Assembly (NCBI RefSeq): GCF_900142845.1
Contig: NZ_FSRU01000001.1
Coordinates: forward strand, 3,844,001-3,908,000
From: Paraburkholderia phenazinium
Lineage (GTDB): Bacteria > Pseudomonadota > Gammaproteobacteria > Burkholderiales > Burkholderiaceae
Direction: 5' to 3'
Length of the DNA: 64,000 bases
How positions within the stretch are numbered: position 1 is the stretch's first letter; each line of letters starts with the position of its first letter. Shown here piece after piece: positions 1-8,478 of this stretch. Both the position numbers and the translations under genes were made by a program. The notes beneath the pieces are model-generated. The model did not search any database and was not told the DNA's origin. It saw nothing but the letters and a program-made list of their open reading frames with translations.

Positions 1-330
1 TCACGCGGCAACAATACATTGATCAAAATTTATTTGATCAACATAAAAACTTTTTGTCGGGTAAACCGTCTGCGCCGCGCAACAGTGAAAGCGTCGGGCG
101 TTCGCCAACAGCGTGGCTACGGAGGGCCCTCGCAGGGGCGAAAGACGCGATGCGGCGCGGTGATTGAAGGCGTCGCACGCAGTGCGACGCTATAGGGAGG
201 GATGCGGAGGGATTGGGATGGCGGGAGTCTTACCGCGCCTTACCTGAGTGCGGCAACGCGCTGCAGATAGCCTTGCGCCGAAGACTTACCAACGCTTACG
301 AAGTCGTCTGCAGCAGACGCAAGCCTCGGT
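1..330. other. Gene-free left edge of window
   Basis: No convincing coding region is visible here; open frames on either strand have no ribosome binding site and no family resemblance. The first 60 bases are AT-rich, in contrast to the GC-rich surroundings, and hold an inverted repeat. A second perfect hairpin lies at 170-190 (arms GCGTCGCAC and GTGCGACGC around GCA), about 140 bases downstream of the patatin gene end; it has no T-run, so it is at best a weak or Rho-assisted end for that transcript. Confidence 0.5.
19..41. repeat. Perfect inverted repeat, operator-like
   Basis: Arms TTGATCAAA (19-27) and TTTGATCAA (33-41) are perfect inverted copies around ATTTA. Each arm holds the 8-base palindrome TTGATCAA, so two TTGATCAA units sit 15 bases apart on the same face region of DNA. 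This may be a regulator site for a gene left of the window. The half-site resembles FNR/Crp-family half-sites (TTGAT...ATCAA), but the spacing is not the usual four bases. No T-run follows it, so a terminator is less likely. Confidence 0.4.
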
Positions 331-1584
331 TCATGCGGCGACCTTGCGCTCCACGCCGAGGGGCAATTCAGGCATGTCGCGATCGGACTGCGGTACGGAA
401 CCCGGCCGGCGATGCACGTCGTGCGTCACGAAACCCTGTTCGCGGCTCGGCACGTCGAACCAATCCCGATGAGCAAACGAATCGCGAATGTCTTCGAGAC
501 CGCTTTCCCAATGCTCGTGCATCGTGTCGCTGCTGAACTCGTAGTCCTTGTAATGCCCCTCATACGGCTTGTTCTTGTAGATGAGATGCACCACATTGAT
601 TGCGCTGCCGTCGGCGGCCTCTTCGGCGAGACGGAATAGCGGATCGGTTTTGCGCACATCGGCCGGAACATGCGCGAGCAGTTCCTTGATGAAACGTGCG
701 TGCTTCTGGCGATCCGCCAGCATGCTGGTAATCGCTCGCGTACGGCTCGAGTACTGGATGTCTTTGGCACGCTCCGACACGTCGAGGAAATCCCCCGGTG
801 CCTTGCCGCTCGCGCTCCACAGATCCACCTGAAAAACCAGTGCATCCTTGTGGTCGGCATCGCGCAGCACCTCGGTCAACGGCGTGTTGGAAACGAGGCC
901 GCCGTCCCAGTAGTATTCGCCGTCTATCTCAACCGCCGGAAAACCCGGCGGCAAAGCGCCCGACGCCATGAAGTGCTCCGGTTCCAGACGCATCTTCGTG
1001 TTGTCGAAGTACACCAGGTTGCCGGTGCGCACATTCACCGCGCCGACCGACACGCGAATGTCGCCATCGTTGATGCGGTCGAAATCGGCGAACTTCAACA
1101 GCGTTTCTTTTAGCGCGGCCGTGTCGTAATAGCTGACCACGTTGGGGCTTTGCTTGCCGAAGCCGGCCATCGGCAACGGCACGCGCGGGGCAAAGAAGCC
1201 TGGCTGGCCCTCCGTCAACGCGCGCCCCGCGGCCCACATGCTGGCCCACTTGCGCGACAGGTCTTGCAGCCCCATGACGGGTAGCGCCAGGGCGCCCAGG
1301 CCGCCGAGCCAGTCGCGTGGATGGCAGATCGCATTCCAGAAGCCGCGTAACGCTTCCACGCGCTTCTCCGGCGCATTACCGGCAATGATCGCGGTATTCA
1401 ATGCACCGATCGAGACGCCGGCGATCCAGTGCGGTTGCACACCGGCCTCGGCCAGACCTTCGTAGACGCCGGCCTGGTAGGATCCCAGCGCGCCGCCGCC
1501 CTGAAGCACGAGGGCAATTTCATCGTAGCGCGGCAGCACGAACGCATCCGGCTGCCGGTTAGTTTTTGTTGTGCTGCTGCGCAT
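331..1584 (-). CDS. Patatin-like phospholipase (DUF3734 type)
   Basis: Predicted serine lipid acyl hydrolase of the patatin family, 417 residues. The oxyanion loop QGGGALGSYQAG (about 28-39), the nucleophile elbow GVSIG with Ser58, and a WDGG motif carrying the dyad Asp in the middle of the protein are all present. The C-terminal half has the extra region seen in the bacterial DUF3734 subgroup. I chose the ATG at 1584 because longer starts would run into the 3-hydroxybutyrate dehydrogenase gene, which ends at 1595. It is the last gene of an apparent operon with adc and bdhA, suggesting a role in lipid or polyhydroxybutyrate turnover (inference). No signal peptide is evident. Confidence 0.88.
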   Translation of the reverse strand: MRSSTTKTNRQPDAFVLPRYDEIALVLQGGGALGSYQAGVYEGLAEAGVQPHWIAGVSIGALNTAIIAGNAPEKRVEALRGFWNAICHPRDWLGGLGALALPVMGLQDLSRKWASMWAAGRALTEGQPGFFAPRVPLPMAGFGKQSPNVVSYYDTAALKETLLKFADFDRINDGDIRVSVGAVNVRTGNLVYFDNTKMRLEPEHFMASGALPPGFPAVEIDGEYYWDGGLVSNTPLTEVLRDADHKDALVFQVDLWSASGKAPGDFLDVSERAKDIQYSSRTRAITSMLADRQKHARFIKELLAHVPADVRKTDPLFRLAEEAADGSAINVVHLIYKNKPYEGHYKDYEFSSDTMHEHWESGLEDIRDSFAHRDWFDVPSREQGFVTHDVHRRPGSVPQSDRDMPELPLGVERKVAA

Positions 1585-1594
1585 ACGTAACCCC

Positions 1595-2377
1595 TTATTG
1601 CATGAACCAGCCGTGGCTGACGACCACCGACTGCCCGGTGAGCGCATTCGATTCGAAACCGGCAAGGAACGCAACCGTATTGGCGACGTCCTCGACCGTG
1701 GTGAATTCACCGTCGACGGTTTCCTTGAGCATCACGTTCTTCACGACTTCGGCTTCGGAAATGCCGAGCTCCTTGGCCTGCTCGGGAATCTGCTTGTCGA
1801 CGAGCGGGGTGCGCACATAGCCCGGACACACCACGTTCGCGCGCACGCCTCGCGGGCCGCCTTCCTTGGCGACCACGCGGGCTAGTCCGAGCAAGCCATG
1901 CTTGGCCGTCACATAGGCGGACTTCAGCTTCGACGCCTCATGCGAATGGACCGAACCCATATAGACGATCGAGCCGCCCTTGCCGCCCGCGTACATATGC
2001 TTGATCGCCGCCTTGGTGGTGAGGAAGGCGCCATCCAGATGGATCGCCAGCATCTTCTTCCAGTCGGAAAACGCATACTCCTCGATGGGCGCGACGATCT
2101 GGATCCCCGCGTTCGAGACGAGCACGTCGAGGCTGCCCAGTTCCTGCACCGCGCGCTCAATCCCGCTATTCACCGCTTCTTCGTTCGTGACATCCATCGC
2201 GACGGCCAGCGCCTTGCCGCCCGCGGCGGCGATGCTGCTCGCGACCTTCTGCGCGTTCTCGAGATTCAGGTCGGCGATCACCACTGCGGCGCCGAGACTC
2301 GCGAGCTTGCGTGCGCATTGCTCGCCGATACCGCTTGCTGCGCCGGTTACAAGCGCGACTTTATTGTTCAACGACAT
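1595..2377 (-). CDS. bdhA: 3-Hydroxybutyrate dehydrogenase
   Basis: Classical short-chain dehydrogenase, 260 residues, that interconverts (R)-3-hydroxybutyrate and acetoacetate with NAD. It shows the Rossmann motif TGAASGIG (11-18), SNAG (88-91), catalytic Ser142, and the YxxxK pair Tyr155/Lys159, and has the length usual for bacterial 3-hydroxybutyrate dehydrogenases. The ATG at 2377 is preceded by GAAAGGAAC, a good ribosome binding site. It lies between acetoacetate decarboxylase upstream (32 bases) and the patatin gene downstream (10 bases), all on the minus strand. The neighbouring acetoacetate enzyme supports this substrate over other SDR substrates. Confidence 0.92.
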   Translation of the reverse strand: MSLNNKVALVTGAASGIGEQCARKLASLGAAVVIADLNLENAQKVASSIAAAGGKALAVAMDVTNEEAVNSGIERAVQELGSLDVLVSNAGIQIVAPIEEYAFSDWKKMLAIHLDGAFLTTKAAIKHMYAGGKGGSIVYMGSVHSHEASKLKSAYVTAKHGLLGLARVVAKEGGPRGVRANVVCPGYVRTPLVDKQIPEQAKELGISEAEVVKNVMLKETVDGEFTTVEDVANTVAFLAGFESNALTGQSVVVSHGWFMQ

Positions 2378-2409
2378 GTTGCGTTCCTTTCTAATCGGTT
2401 CACGATTCG

Positions 2410-3189
2410 TTATTGATTGACCGCGAGCTTCATGCTCTCGGTCGAAGCGAGATAATCGAGTGCGACCTCGCCGATATCCAGCGTGAGATTGGCAATCACA
2501 TGCCGCGCGCCGACCACCCGCTTCACCGGCAGATCGGCGACCGGCGCCAGCGCGTGCGGATGCAGTTCGAGCGCGGCGGGACCCGACCACGCGCCCAGCA
2601 CGCTCACGTCGCGCAGATAGAAGCGCACGAGCTCGCAGACGCGCGGCGAACCGTCGACGTGCGGAATCACTTTCAACAGGTAATTCGGTGTGTCCGCCAG
2701 CTTCTTGCATTCAGCCTCGATATCGAGCGCCACATGCTTGAAGCCCATCGTGCCGGTGGCGATACGCTGGGTACCGTAGTCGAGCGTGCCGAGCAGCGTG
2801 TCGTTACCGTCGACGCCCAGGGTGGGTTTAGCCAGTTTCTTCGGAAAGCCCCATATTTCGCGGCCCCCGGCAATCGGACCTTCGTCATCGAGGTACATCG
2901 AATGCGTGTAGTTGCCAAGGCGCCCTTGCTGGTCGCGCACCGAGATAACCTGACCGCTCTCGGTGTAATTACCGAAGCCCGACGAGTCAGGCATGCGAAT
3001 GAATTCGTAATGCACGAGATCGTTTTCCGGATGCAACGGCTCCGGCACGATGGCGCGCAGCGCATCGAAATCGGTCTCGTAGGAAATGATGAAGTATTCC
3101 CGGTTGATAAAGCGGTACGGCGGCCGGGGATACGCGGGATTGTGAACGGGCATCGCAAAGGCGTCTTTGCGGATCGAAGCGAGATTCAT
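2410..3189 (-). CDS. adc: Acetoacetate decarboxylase
   Basis: Decarboxylates acetoacetate to acetone and CO2 through a Schiff base lysine. The 259-residue protein carries the family signature EIWGFPKK (111-118); by analogy with the clostridial enzyme Lys117 forms the Schiff base and Lys118 lowers its pKa. Length and the flanking GGRE context fit the family. The ATG at 3189 was chosen because AAGGAG stands six bases upstream; the reading frame opens further upstream without a comparable site. First gene of the adc-bdhA-patatin operon, so acetoacetate can go to acetone or to 3-hydroxybutyrate. Some relatives of this fold act on other keto acids, so substrate is by homology only. Confidence 0.92.
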   Translation of the reverse strand: MNLASIRKDAFAMPVHNPAYPRPPYRFINREYFIISYETDFDALRAIVPEPLHPENDLVHYEFIRMPDSSGFGNYTESGQVISVRDQQGRLGNYTHSMYLDDEGPIAGGREIWGFPKKLAKPTLGVDGNDTLLGTLDYGTQRIATGTMGFKHVALDIEAECKKLADTPNYLLKVIPHVDGSPRVCELVRFYLRDVSVLGAWSGPAALELHPHALAPVADLPVKRVVGARHVIANLTLDIGEVALDYLASTESMKLAVNQ

Positions 3190-3322
3190 GAGACTCCTTG
3201 ATGACTGGCTGCCCATGCAGCGCCGCAGCAATGGTAGAGGCAATGCGCGCGCAGGAGGAGCCGTCATTTATCAATAGACCGTTAACCAAACTGCAACGCT
3301 GCGGCTGGAACCTCGCGACGGG

Positions 3323-3670
3323 TCAGGGTGTCGAACCCGCTACCGGCATGGCCAATAAAATCATGGCGACCTCGGCGGAATCGTTTCTCAATGCGCGTGT
3401 TTCACCTGGCGCGAGACGGCACGAGTCGTAGCGGTACAGCGTTGTTTCGTGGTCCCCGGTGCTGACCACGACCTCGCCTCGCAGCACCACGTAGTGCTTC
3501 TCCAGCGGCGACGCCGCCAGCGACGTGTGCCCCCCGGGCTCGATCGTCGAGACCCCCATCCACAATGCGTCGGCAGGGCCGGCCTCGTGCCCCTGAAGCC
3601 GCACACAACGCATCTGATAGTGATGCGCGGGCAGGTACTCGGGGGCTTCGTTAAATCGCGTTACGTTCAT
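3323..3670 (-). CDS. Small cupin-domain protein
   Basis: Single-domain cupin of 115 residues. A cupin motif 1-like stretch GGHTSLAASPLEKHYVVLRGE (about 46-66, with His48 and His59) and a later GETRALRN turn are visible; the first motif is loose, so metal binding is uncertain. Its stop is close to the adc promoter region, and it follows the hexapeptide-repeat gene by 14 bases on the same strand, so it is probably the last gene of the dioxygenase-BKACE operon. Small cupins in such operons act as isomerases, dioxygenases or ligand sensors; the sequence does not decide which. Confidence 0.75.
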   Translation of the reverse strand: MNVTRFNEAPEYLPAHHYQMRCVRLQGHEAGPADALWMGVSTIEPGGHTSLAASPLEKHYVVLRGEVVVSTGDHETTLYRYDSCRLAPGETRALRNDSAEVAMILLAMPVAGSTP

Positions 3671-3684
3671 GGCTTAGGCAAGAC

Positions 3685-4224
3685 TCAGAAGTGCAGGACA
3701 ACCGGTTTGGAGAACAGGTAGCGCTGCGCGAGCGCCACATAACGGTCCGCCGATGTGACCATTCCTGCGCGTTCCTGCTCGGTGAGCGGGCGCAGAAGTT
3801 TGGCCGGATTACCCGCCCACAACTCCCCGGCTCCGACCACTTTCCCAGGTGTCAGCACCGCGCCCGCCGCCAGCATGCCGCCGGTGCGCACCACCGCGTT
3901 ATCGAGAACGCGGGCGCCGAAGCCGACGAAGGCGAGGTCCTCGATGGTGCAGGCGTGCAGAATCGCGCCATGTCCCACAGTGACCTGACTGCCAATCAGC
4001 GTCGGCGATCCATGGGTCGTGCCATGCAGGATCGAACCGTCCTGGATGTTGCTTCGCGCGCCGACCACAATGCGTTGCACGTCACCGCGCAAAACGCAGT
4101 TGAACCAGATCGACGCGTGCTCGCCAATCTTCACGTCGCCGATAATCGACGTTCCATGAGCGACGAATACGGTTCGGTGTACCGACGGTGTCCCGAACTG
4201 CCGGGCATCCTGATCCTCGCTCAT
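3685..4224 (-). CDS. Gamma-carbonic anhydrase/PaaY-like hexapeptide-repeat protein
   Basis: Left-handed beta-helix protein of 179 residues. Repeated hexapeptides run from about residue 25 (TSIIGDVKIGEHASIWFN) to 135, with CVLRGDVQRI typical of the gamma-carbonic anhydrase family, and conserved His residues in HGTTHG, VGHGAIL and HACTIED that would bind zinc. Family members include carbonic anhydrases, carnitine-operon CaiE and phenylacetate-operon PaaY thioesterase. Its start overlaps the stop of the BKACE gene by ATGA, so the two are translationally coupled. In this context a thioesterase or CoA-rescue role is plausible, but that is inference. Confidence 0.85.
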   Translation of the reverse strand: MSEDQDARQFGTPSVHRTVFVAHGTSIIGDVKIGEHASIWFNCVLRGDVQRIVVGARSNIQDGSILHGTTHGSPTLIGSQVTVGHGAILHACTIEDLAFVGFGARVLDNAVVRTGGMLAAGAVLTPGKVVGAGELWAGNPAKLLRPLTEQERAGMVTSADRYVALAQRYLFSKPVVLHF

Positions 4225-5102
4225 TTCACCAACCCCAGTTGCTCGCGCGCTTCGCGTGCGGTCGCAATCTCACCGCCGAGCGACAATACGATGTCCCGCG
4301 CACGGGCCACCAGCACCGCATTGGTTTCGGCCAGCACACCTTTGGAGAGATAGATATTGTCTTCGAGGCCGACCCGCACATGACCACCCGCGAGCCACGC
4401 CTGGGCAACGATGGGAAACTCGGTGCGGCCAATGCCGAAAGCCGACCACGCCGCGCCCGGCGGGAGAAAATTGCGGGCGTAGAACAGCGTTTCGGGCGTC
4501 GCGGCGAAGCCATACTTCACGCCCAGGACGAACGTCCAGAGTCCAGGCCCGTCGAGCACGCCTTCCTTGATCAGATCCAGTGCGAGGTGCAAGTCGCCGG
4601 AATCGAAGATCTCGAGCTCCGGCTTGACGCCTGCTTCACGTATCACACTAGCCATGCGGCGAACGTTCTTCGGGGTGTTGATCACCACGTCGCCGCCTGA
4701 ATTCATCGTATTCAGGTCGAGGCTGCAGATATCGGGTTTCAGCGCCGCGATGTGTTCGACGCGTCGTTCCGGCGGCAGCAGTGTGGTGCCGGGCGCCGCC
4801 ACCTTGGGATCGTCGTCGCTCGGAATGAAGCGTCCTCCGGGGCCTGTGGTCAGATTGATGATCAGTTCGGGATCGACGGCACGGATGCGCTCGATCACCT
4901 GCCGGTACAGATCGATCTCCATCGACGGCCGGCCGGTTTGCGGATCGCGCACATGAATATGAACGACCGCGGCGCCGGCCTGGGCGGCTTCCAGCGCCGA
5001 GGTCGCAATCTGCTGCGGCGTAATCGGCAGTCCTGGATGCTGCTCCGGCTTCGTCAGGTTGCCGGTCACCGCACAGGTGATGATGGTTTTGCGTACATGC
5101 AT
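4221..5102 (-). CDS. Beta-keto acid cleavage enzyme (BKACE family)
   Basis: Member of the family formerly DUF849, TIM-barrel zinc enzymes that condense a beta-keto acid with acetyl-CoA to give acetoacetate and a new CoA ester. The 293-residue protein shows the N-terminal ITCAVTGN, the zinc-binding VHIHVRDP (His48 and His50), NLTTGPGGR and a later GHVRVGLEDN. All are family hallmarks. It sits between an SDR and a hexapeptide-repeat gene in an operon that starts with a ring-cleavage dioxygenase, so 3-oxoadipate or a related ring-cleavage product is a candidate substrate. The acetoacetate it makes could feed the neighbouring adc and bdhA enzymes (inference). Confidence 0.9.
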   Translation of the reverse strand: MHVRKTIITCAVTGNLTKPEQHPGLPITPQQIATSALEAAQAGAAVVHIHVRDPQTGRPSMEIDLYRQVIERIRAVDPELIINLTTGPGGRFIPSDDDPKVAAPGTTLLPPERRVEHIAALKPDICSLDLNTMNSGGDVVINTPKNVRRMASVIREAGVKPELEIFDSGDLHLALDLIKEGVLDGPGLWTFVLGVKYGFAATPETLFYARNFLPPGAAWSAFGIGRTEFPIVAQAWLAGGHVRVGLEDNIYLSKGVLAETNAVLVARARDIVLSLGGEIATAREAREQLGLVK

Positions 5103-5125
5103 GAGAGGTCTCGCTTAAGCTCAGT

Positions 5126-5875
5126 TCAGTTCAGACGGCGGCCGCCGTCGACCACGATCGTGACGCCGGTGCTGAATGTCAAATGGGTGGCGCATGCTTC
5201 GACGGCTGCGGCGATATCGTCAGGAGTCCCAATGCGTCCGAGCGGCGTCGTCGCGGCAACCTTGTCGTTGAAATCCGCGCCCCGCCCGGGCACAAAGCTC
5301 GTGTCGACCACACCCGGCGAAACGTTCAAAACCCGGATGCGCGGAGCCAGCGCCCGCGCCAGCGAGGCCGCCATCACATCGAGCCCGGCCTTCGCCGCGC
5401 AGTAGGCAATGTTGCTGCCCACACCCGTGCTGGCGGAAATCGACGACACGTTCACCACCAGACCGTCGCCGGACTCGTCGAGCAGCGGGCGAAAGGCACG
5501 GATGGCCGCAAACTGCGCGCGCCAGTTGACCTTCATGATTTCGTCGATGAGCTCGTCGGTGAGCGCGTCGAGGTCGCCATGTTTGACCGGCTTGGTAAAC
5601 CCGGCGGTATTCACGAGGATGTCGGCGCGCCCCAACTGCGCCTTGACGCAACTGGCGAGAGCGGCGAGCGATGCGCTGTCCGTAAGCGACGCCACCGCGG
5701 CCAGATGACCGCTTCCCGGCAATGCATCGACCACCCGCTGCGCCTTTTCGACACCCGACTGGCCGGTGACGACGACAGTGGCGCCTGCATGGGCAAGCCG
5801 GGTCGCCGTAGCGGCGCCGATGCCGCCCGTGCCGCCCAGAATGACGGCTACTTTTCCTTCGAGATCCTTGGACAC
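5126..5875 (-). CDS. SDR-family oxidoreductase
   Basis: Classical short-chain dehydrogenase/reductase of 249 residues with GGTGGIG near the N-terminus for NAD(P), NTAG, a catalytic serine in VNVSSISAS, and YCAAKAG carrying the Tyr-Lys pair. I chose the GTG at 5875 because CGGAGACTCAA precedes it and because an upstream ATG would overlap the dioxygenase gene, which ends at 5889. It lies 13 bases after the dioxygenase and 23 before BKACE. A reductase for a maleylacetate-type or other ring-cleavage product would fit the operon, although known maleylacetate reductases belong to the iron-alcohol dehydrogenase family, so the substrate is open. Confidence 0.85.
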   Translation of the reverse strand: MSKDLEGKVAVILGGTGGIGAATATRLAHAGATVVVTGQSGVEKAQRVVDALPGSGHLAAVASLTDSASLAALASCVKAQLGRADILVNTAGFTKPVKHGDLDALTDELIDEIMKVNWRAQFAAIRAFRPLLDESGDGLVVNVSSISASTGVGSNIAYCAAKAGLDVMAASLARALAPRIRVLNVSPGVVDTSFVPGRGADFNDKVAATTPLGRIGTPDDIAAAVEACATHLTFSTGVTIVVDGGRRLN

Positions 5876-5888
5876 TTGAGTCTCCGTG

Positions 5889-6803
5889 TTACTTGATGGG
5901 GGGCGTCGGGTACGTCGGCGTACCTTCGGCCAGCACAAATTCGTATCCGAGCGTGTAGTACGGCCCGGTCACGTCCGCGTCAGGCGCCTTGCCGTCCTCA
6001 TGCAGTTCGAATCGGCCGACCAGATCGCGGATCACGCCGAACACGACATCCGAGCCGAGATAGCCCGAGTCGTCGGCAAAAACCTGACTGACCAGCGTCT
6101 CGTACCCTTCAGCGATGACGAGGAAGTGAATATGAGCAGGTCGATACGGATGCCGGTGCTGCTTCTCCAGCAACCCACCCACCGGACCGTGCGTGGGAAT
6201 CGGATAGCCGGCGGGTCTGACCGAACGAAAGCGGAAGTAGCCCTCGGCATCCGTCCGGAAGCGGCCGCGCAGATTCATGTCGGGCTGGTCCGGGTCCTGG
6301 TTTTCATAAAGCCCCACCGGCGATGCTTGCCACACATCCACCATGGCATTCGCGACCGGCCGCCGTGCCCGATCGACCACGCGGCCACGCACGAACAGCG
6401 GCGCGCCGGGCGAACCGTCGGCCACAATGCATTCGCCGTTGCGGTATTCAGGGGAATGGCCGCGATAGAACGGACCGAGCAATGCGCCGGGCGTGCGGTC
6501 GGTCTTGTCGATGGTATTGAGCAGTGTGACCAGCGTCGAAAAACCCAGCACGTCCGCGCACAACACCACCTCGTTGTGATCGTCTGTCGTGGCCTGACCA
6601 ATGGCCTTGACAAACTCGATGCCCTGCTCAAACTCCTGGTCGGTCAATCTGACTTCGCGGAAAAACGCGTGGGCGTGTCGCACGAGTGCATCGACAATCT
6701 GTTTGAGCCGGACATCGTCGGTTCGGCTCATGGCAGCCTGCACCACTTCGGTAATCGAATCCGCATCGTCCACGATACTGTCCAGATGAGATAAATCAGT
6801 CAT
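5889..6803 (-). CDS. Intradiol ring-cleavage dioxygenase (hydroxyquinol/catechol 1,2-dioxygenase type)
   Basis: Non-heme Fe(III) dioxygenase of 304 residues. The N-terminal helical dimerisation domain (1-110) is followed by the beta-sandwich with the four iron ligands visible as Tyr166 (GLYENQD), Tyr200 (GYPIPT), His224 and His226 (RPAHIHF). The GPFYRG motif and the VDVWQAS stretch are typical of catechol and hydroxyquinol 1,2-dioxygenases. A start at 6803 has GGAGACTCGT a few bases upstream. First gene of a five-gene minus-strand operon with SDR, BKACE, hexapeptide-repeat protein and cupin. Length and N-terminal motif lean to hydroxyquinol 1,2-dioxygenase; substrate remains a prediction. Confidence 0.88.
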   Translation of the reverse strand: MTDLSHLDSIVDDADSITEVVQAAMSRTDDVRLKQIVDALVRHAHAFFREVRLTDQEFEQGIEFVKAIGQATTDDHNEVVLCADVLGFSTLVTLLNTIDKTDRTPGALLGPFYRGHSPEYRNGECIVADGSPGAPLFVRGRVVDRARRPVANAMVDVWQASPVGLYENQDPDQPDMNLRGRFRTDAEGYFRFRSVRPAGYPIPTHGPVGGLLEKQHRHPYRPAHIHFLVIAEGYETLVSQVFADDSGYLGSDVVFGVIRDLVGRFELHEDGKAPDADVTGPYYTLGYEFVLAEGTPTYPTPPIK

Positions 6804-7001
6804 ACGAGTCTCCTAGATGCCCAGCCATCGGAGGTGCGAACGCATTGCGCTAGCCTCACGACGGCGTTGATAAAGCACTTGAATGAGCCCCGGCGAATTT
6901 CGCGAGGCCATGTCTGGATGCTAGCCACCCGGGGAACGCGCGGCGGACAACCGCTTTCGAGTTTCGGCCATCCCAGGGTTTCCTCGAGTCCATCTGAGCG
7001 C

Positions 7002-8468
7002 TTACGACGCCGGGTTGTGACCCGCATCCGGTGTCTTCGCCATAGACGAGGAGGCACCCCAGCCGCCTCCCAACGCCTTGATGAGAAACACGCTCTGGGC
7101 CAGTTGCTCGCCACGGATGGTGGTGTTCAATCGCCGCTGCGTCAGCAACGCCTGCTGGGCGTCGATCACGTCGAGGTAGTTGGCAAGTCCATCCTGATAG
7201 CGCTCCGTCGCGATCGACAACACGTGATCCGCGCTACGGGTGGCCGCAACCGACTCGTCAGCCGCCTTGCCCAGATAGCTCATGCTCGACATGCCATCCT
7301 GAACTTCCTGAAAGGCCTTCAGGACGGTGGCCGAATAGTCGTCGACCGACGCCCGATACCCTGCTTCGGCGAAGCGGTTCATGGCGACAATCTTGCCGCC
7401 TTCAAACACGTTCTCGAAGGCCGATCCGCCCAACGACCACAGCAGGCTCGACGCGGTAAACAGCGACCCGCCGGCGACGGACTCGAATGCGACAGACGGG
7501 CTCAGCACGATGTTCGGGTAGTAGGCGCTGCGGGCCACGCCAATCCTGGCATTCGCCGCGGCCACGGCGCGTTCCGCTGCGGCGATGTCCGGACGCCGCT
7601 GCAGCAACCCGGAAGGAATGCCGACGGGTACGGCTGGAATGCGGGTCGGCATAGCGCCCGCCGCCAACTGGAAGTCGGGGGCGGGCGTGCCCGTCAACGT
7701 CGCGAGTGCATGTTCTGCGCGCGCCCTTTGCTCGGCGAGCAATTCGCGTTGCGTCGTCGTTGCCGCCAGTTCGGCTTGTTGCTGCGACAAGTCAAGACCC
7801 GATGCATCGCCATCGCGATACCGGCTGGCAACGAATTTGAGCGCCGCCTGCTCGTAGGTCACCATCGAATCCACCACGGCGGTCTCTTCGTCCAGTTCGC
7901 GGACATTGAAATAGGTCGTGGCCACCTCTGCGGCAATCACCAGCTCCATATTCTGGAAATCCGCTTTTGACTGCTCGCTGTCGGCTTTCGACGCCTCAAC
8001 TTCGCGTCGTACCCGGCCAAACAGATCGACTTCATAGCTCGCCTGAATGCCAACCTGGATATCGTTCTGAACGATTGAGGTATTGGGAATGGCGTAGCTC
8101 TGCAGCGGCCGGTTCCCGGAAATCCGCGAGCGCGATGCCGCGGCCCCCAGACCGACAGACGGCATCTCCGCCGATTTGACCTCGCCCAGTTCAGCCTCCG
8201 ATTGCGTGTAGTGCTCGAAGGCCGCCTTCAGCGTCGGATTGGCTCCAGCGGCCTTCTGTTCCAGGCCATCGAGCGCGGGATCGTTGAAGAGCGTCCACCA
8301 GTCTCCCCTGAGCGCGTCGTCCTGAGGTTGGGCGGTCTGCCACGGCGCCTCCGGGTGCCACCCTGCAGGCGTGGCGACGACAGGTTTGACATAGTTGGGA
8401 CCCATGGCGCAGCCCATGCATGCACTGACCAATGCCAGCGACACCGCGTGTTTGACAGAGCGTTTCAT
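7002..8468 (-). CDS. RND efflux outer membrane lipoprotein (NodT/OprM type)
   Basis: TolC-like outer membrane channel of 488 residues. The start at 8468 gives a lipoprotein signal with lipobox VSAC (Cys17), followed by MGPNYVKP, a hallmark of the NodT family. Two repeated helical/beta halves are recognisable from RGDWWTLFNDPALD and RRPDIAAAERAVAAANARIGVARS, the latter strongly conserved in the family. Earlier in-frame ATG codons lie inside the preceding adaptor gene region and have no signal sequence. It is the last gene of a three-gene pump operon, ten bases after the adaptor gene. Confidence 0.92.
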   Translation of the reverse strand: MKRSVKHAVSLALVSACMGCAMGPNYVKPVVATPAGWHPEAPWQTAQPQDDALRGDWWTLFNDPALDGLEQKAAGANPTLKAAFEHYTQSEAELGEVKSAEMPSVGLGAAASRSRISGNRPLQSYAIPNTSIVQNDIQVGIQASYEVDLFGRVRREVEASKADSEQSKADFQNMELVIAAEVATTYFNVRELDEETAVVDSMVTYEQAALKFVASRYRDGDASGLDLSQQQAELAATTTQRELLAEQRARAEHALATLTGTPAPDFQLAAGAMPTRIPAVPVGIPSGLLQRRPDIAAAERAVAAANARIGVARSAYYPNIVLSPSVAFESVAGGSLFTASSLLWSLGGSAFENVFEGGKIVAMNRFAEAGYRASVDDYSATVLKAFQEVQDGMSSMSYLGKAADESVAATRSADHVLSIATERYQDGLANYLDVIDAQQALLTQRRLNTTIRGEQLAQSVFLIKALGGGWGASSSMAKTPDAGHNPAS

Positions 8469-8478
8469 AGCGGCACCC

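Noticed and set aside
170..190. Perfect hairpin as intrinsic terminator of the patatin gene
   Set aside because: No T-run on either side and about 140 bases from the stop; kept only as a note in the left-edge entry.
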